In this document: positions 61,873 to 64,000 of the stretch, in pieces
Numbering within the stretch: the stretch's first letter is position 1
Layout of the letters: every line of letters starts with the position of its first letter
Assembly (NCBI GenBank): GCA_019638115.1
Contig: JAHBUK010000008.1
Span: 1-64,000, forward strand
DNA length: 64,000 bases
DNA from: Flavobacteriales bacterium
Lineage (GTDB): Bacteria; Bacteroidota; Bacteroidia; Flavobacteriales_F; PHOS-HE28
Reading direction: 5' to 3'
The notes under the pieces: model-generated
Databases searched by the model: none
Seen by the model: only the letters and a program-made list of their open reading frames with translations
Told to the model about the DNA's origin: nothing
Position numbers and translations under genes: made by a program

Positions 61873-64000
61873 CTACGGCAACTGCTGCACCTTCACCGCC
61901 GTGGGCACCGTGCCCCCGATGGTCTGTAGGATGATGTCCCGGTCATTGTCCGTTCCAGTGTATTTCACCTGGCCGTCCATGTTCACGTCCGCGCCGTGGT
62001 AGGTGCCGTTGACCACGTTGGTAGGTGTTGCACCACCCACGGTGATCAGCACCACATCTCGGTCGTTGTCGGCACCTGTGTACTTCACCTCGCCGTTGAA
62101 GTCCACATCGCCGGGCCAGAGCATGCGTGTGGCTCCGTCAACGATCGTCGGGGTGGTGCCGAAGAGGACCGTAGTTGTGGTGCGCGCATCCCAAGTGGTG
62201 GCGCTGCTGCCGAGCGAAATGGGCGCGGCACTCATCACGCCGAGGTGGTTTCGGTGGCGCAGTGCTATGCGGTAACTGCCAACGGGTGCATTGAATGCCA
62301 CGGGGCTCGTGCCGTCCTTGTCGGTGATGCGGCCATCGCGACGCAGGAGTGCACTGCGGCTGTGGAGCACGGTGTCGGGTTGTGCGGGATCACGCAGTTC
62401 CAACACCACCCAATCCACGATGGCGGTGGGCCCCGTGATGGTGAGCAGTGAAGCTGCAATGGTCTCGCCACCACCGCTACCACTGTGGGTGTAACCCAGC
62501 GCGGTGTAGGGTTCGGTGAGCGGAACCAGGACTTGTACACGCAAGTCGTCGCGCATCAATGCGGCTTGCGCATCGTACGCGCCACCGAGCCATGCGCTGG
62601 CATCAAGGCGGATGGGGGAGACCGCCACCAACACGCTCGGCTCGGTGATCACCGGCGGGTTGAAATCGAAGTAGATGTTGGCGATGTTGGTGATCTCATC
62701 ACCGGGCAACAACGGCAGGCGCGGGCGGATGCGGAAGGTGACGAAGCCATGGCTCATGGGTTCGTTCACATTGCTGTCCGGCAGCAGGATGTTGGGGAAG
62801 GTGAAGGCCACGGTGCCATGGCCGGACAGGGACCACGAGAAGTTGTGGGATGCGGCACCGATGCGCAAGGTGGCAGGGTCGAGCGATGCGGGCAGGGTAT
62901 CGGTGATCACCACGGTGAATGCCGTGTCCGTGCCGGTGTTCTGGAAGCGGATGGTGTAGTCGATCCATTCGTCCTCACCGATCAAGAACACCTGCGTGCC
63001 ACCGGTGCTGGTGGTGGCCAGCTTGTCGTTGGGGTCGTAGGCTGCAGTGATGGTGCGGAACACGGTGGCTGAATTGTTGGTGTCGTTGCCATCCGCATTC
63101 ACGGTGCTCACACTTGCCGTGCTGCTCAGTTGTGTGCCGAGCAAGTTGATGTCGGCCGGAACCTGGGTGATCACTTGGATCGTTTGCGGAACAGTGAAGG
63201 CGATCTCCGGGAATGTCCAGGTGATCGTATTGCCAGCGATGGTTGTTGGGGCAGGTGTGGCCGAGGTGAAGCTGAGCAAGGGGTCAAGGACCAACTGAAC
63301 CGTGGCACCACCGGTAGGCAACGGTGCATGGTTCTGAACAGCAATGGCCAGTTGGTGCTGGAAACCAACGCGTGCAAGGCCCGCGCTGAGCGCAATGCCG
63401 ACATCGAGCCCGAAGGCCAAGGTGTCCGGAAATTCGATGGCGAGCTGTGGGCCACCGGCTACCAGGTTGAACGGTTGCGGGTCGGGGTTGCAATGGTCCA
63501 GCCAGGTGTCGCTGGCTTGGGTTATGGTGTAGGCGCCGGGCGGCAGGTCAAGGGCGAATTCGCCTGCGGTATTCGTGCTGGCATAATATCCACCGGGCTC
63601 CACGACCAGTATCGCGTTGGGTGCACCGATGTCGCCCGTGGTCTGCGAGCAACTCAGGTCCGCATCGAAGTAGGCCCTTCCGTTCACGGTGAAATCTTGC
63701 GCACTGCTCCATGGAATGTATTCCCAGAGGTCGTTCGAGCGTGCGGATGAAGTTCCGCTGGAACCGTTCGGGTTCAAGCTTCCGCAGGACAGGAAGATGC
63801 GGTCGGCAGCGGCGAACATGGTGGCATCGAAGCGCCAGCCGCCGCCCGTGGTCTCCAATGCGGACCACGCGCTTGTTGCGGGGTCATACTCATGGAAGGC
63901 ATCCATAACGGTGCCTCCCAGAGTTCCGCCTCCACGGTAGGCGCGTTCGCCAAGCCCCACGGCCGAGTGCGTTTGCATGTTGTTCGGCGCGATCAAGCTC
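61873..64000 (-). CDS. Large Kelch/DUF11-type surface protein with paired dockerin-like loops (5' end outside window)
   Basis: The frame is open to the right edge, so the N-terminus is missing. The visible 707 residues start with Kelch-like segments (FHEYDPATSAWSALE, NDLWEYIPWSSAQDF). A carboxypeptidase-regulatory-like domain follows (VNGRAYFDADLSCSQ..TAGEFALDLPPGAYTI), then a DUF11-like segment and a DUF7619-like region (AYDPNDKLATTSTGG, WIDYTIRFQNTGTDTAFTVVITDTLP, ITNIANIYFDFNPPVITEP). A conserved module follows (VVLELRDPAQPDTVLHSRSALLRRDG..RIALRHRNHLGVMSA). The C-terminus has two dockerin-like units (GDVDFNGEVKYTGADNDRDVVL and ADVNMDGQVKYTGTDNDRDIIL), each with Ca-binding spacing. There is no classical T9SS type A domain, so the paired loops may replace it. 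Confidence 0.82.
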   Translation of the reverse strand, partial: SLIAPNNMQTHSAVGLGERAYRGGGTLGGTVMDAFHEYDPATSAWSALETTGGGWRFDATMFAAADRIFLSCGSLNPNGSSGTSSARSNDLWEYIPWSSAQDFTVNGRAYFDADLSCSQTTGDIGAPNAILVVEPGGYYASTNTAGEFALDLPPGAYTITQASDTWLDHCNPDPQPFNLVAGGPQLAIEFPDTLAFGLDVGIALSAGLARVGFQHQLAIAVQNHAPLPTGGATVQLVLDPLLSFTSATPAPTTIAGNTITWTFPEIAFTVPQTIQVITQVPADINLLGTQLSSTASVSTVNADGNDTNNSATVFRTITAAYDPNDKLATTSTGGTQVFLIGEDEWIDYTIRFQNTGTDTAFTVVITDTLPASLDPATLRIGAASHNFSWSLSGHGTVAFTFPNILLPDSNVNEPMSHGFVTFRIRPRLPLLPGDEITNIANIYFDFNPPVITEPSVLVAVSPIRLDASAWLGGAYDAQAALMRDDLRVQVLVPLTEPYTALGYTHSGSGGGETIAASLLTITGPTAIVDWVVLELRDPAQPDTVLHSRSALLRRDGRITDKDGTSPVAFNAPVGSYRIALRHRNHLGVMSAAPISLGSSATTWDARTTTTVLFGTTPTIVDGATRMLWPGDVDFNGEVKYTGADNDRDVVLITVGGATPTNVVNGTYHGADVNMDGQVKYTGTDNDRDIILQTIGGTVPTAVKVQQLP

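Overview
The window is chromosomal DNA from a high-GC member of the Bacteroidota, most likely a Flavobacteriales-type lineage. The main signs are about ten secreted proteins ending in type IX secretion (T9SS) sorting domains, a PorT-like T9SS protein, a short primary sigma factor that begins at region 1.2, a TamL-type BamA-family lipoprotein, and promoters with the Bacteroidota -7 box TAnnTTTG (often TAnnTTCG here). Genes are called from motifs and family knowledge only; no database search was run. I saw no tRNA, rRNA, CRISPR array, transposase or phage gene.

Layout. 1-8 kb: the end of a repeat-rich T9SS protein, a 1421-residue T9SS type B adhesin-like protein, pfkA, and a BNR-repeat T9SS protein. 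8-12 kb: a possible metal-uptake group (small His/Cys-rich protein, TonB-dependent receptor, lipoprotein) and an L,D-transpeptidase. 12-18.7 kb: purK-purE, a small beta-barrel protein, an M43 metalloprotease with three GEVED domains, a methyltransferase and rpe. 18.7-29.7 kb: core genes (sigA, pnp, rpsO, accD, class I aldolase, tamL, a TrmH-type methylase, a COG2509 flavoprotein). 29.7-36.2 kb: an aminotransferase-hldA-ubiE-porT operon, a DUF7935-like gene, a REP-like repeat field and meaB.

36.3-53.4 kb is the distinctive part. Four tandem two-gene modules lie on the minus strand. Each has a small secreted protein (143-156 residues) with an HMA/ferredoxin-like alpha-beta-beta-alpha core but no CxxC, followed directly by a large T9SS type A protein (707-1091 residues). 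A fifth, shorter large-protein paralogue and an AbgT transporter lie upstream. The large proteins share a central module, an FN3-like segment and the sorting domain, but carry different N-terminal domains (NDxPC repeats, CUB pair, WGW repeats). I regard this as the best candidate for an undescribed system; its function is unknown.

53.5-64 kb: a second aminotransferase, two DUF1573 proteins, a repeat-rich intergenic region, valS with two repeat-derived in-frame insertions, a delta-60-repeat T9SS protein, a gene-end relic, and a large surface protein with paired dockerin-like loops running off the right edge.

Functionally the window mixes housekeeping genes with a large outlay on surface or secreted proteins exported by Sec and T9SS. 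Several genes appear to be transcribed from -7 boxes only 4-9 bases before the ATG, which predicts leaderless or nearly leaderless mRNAs.
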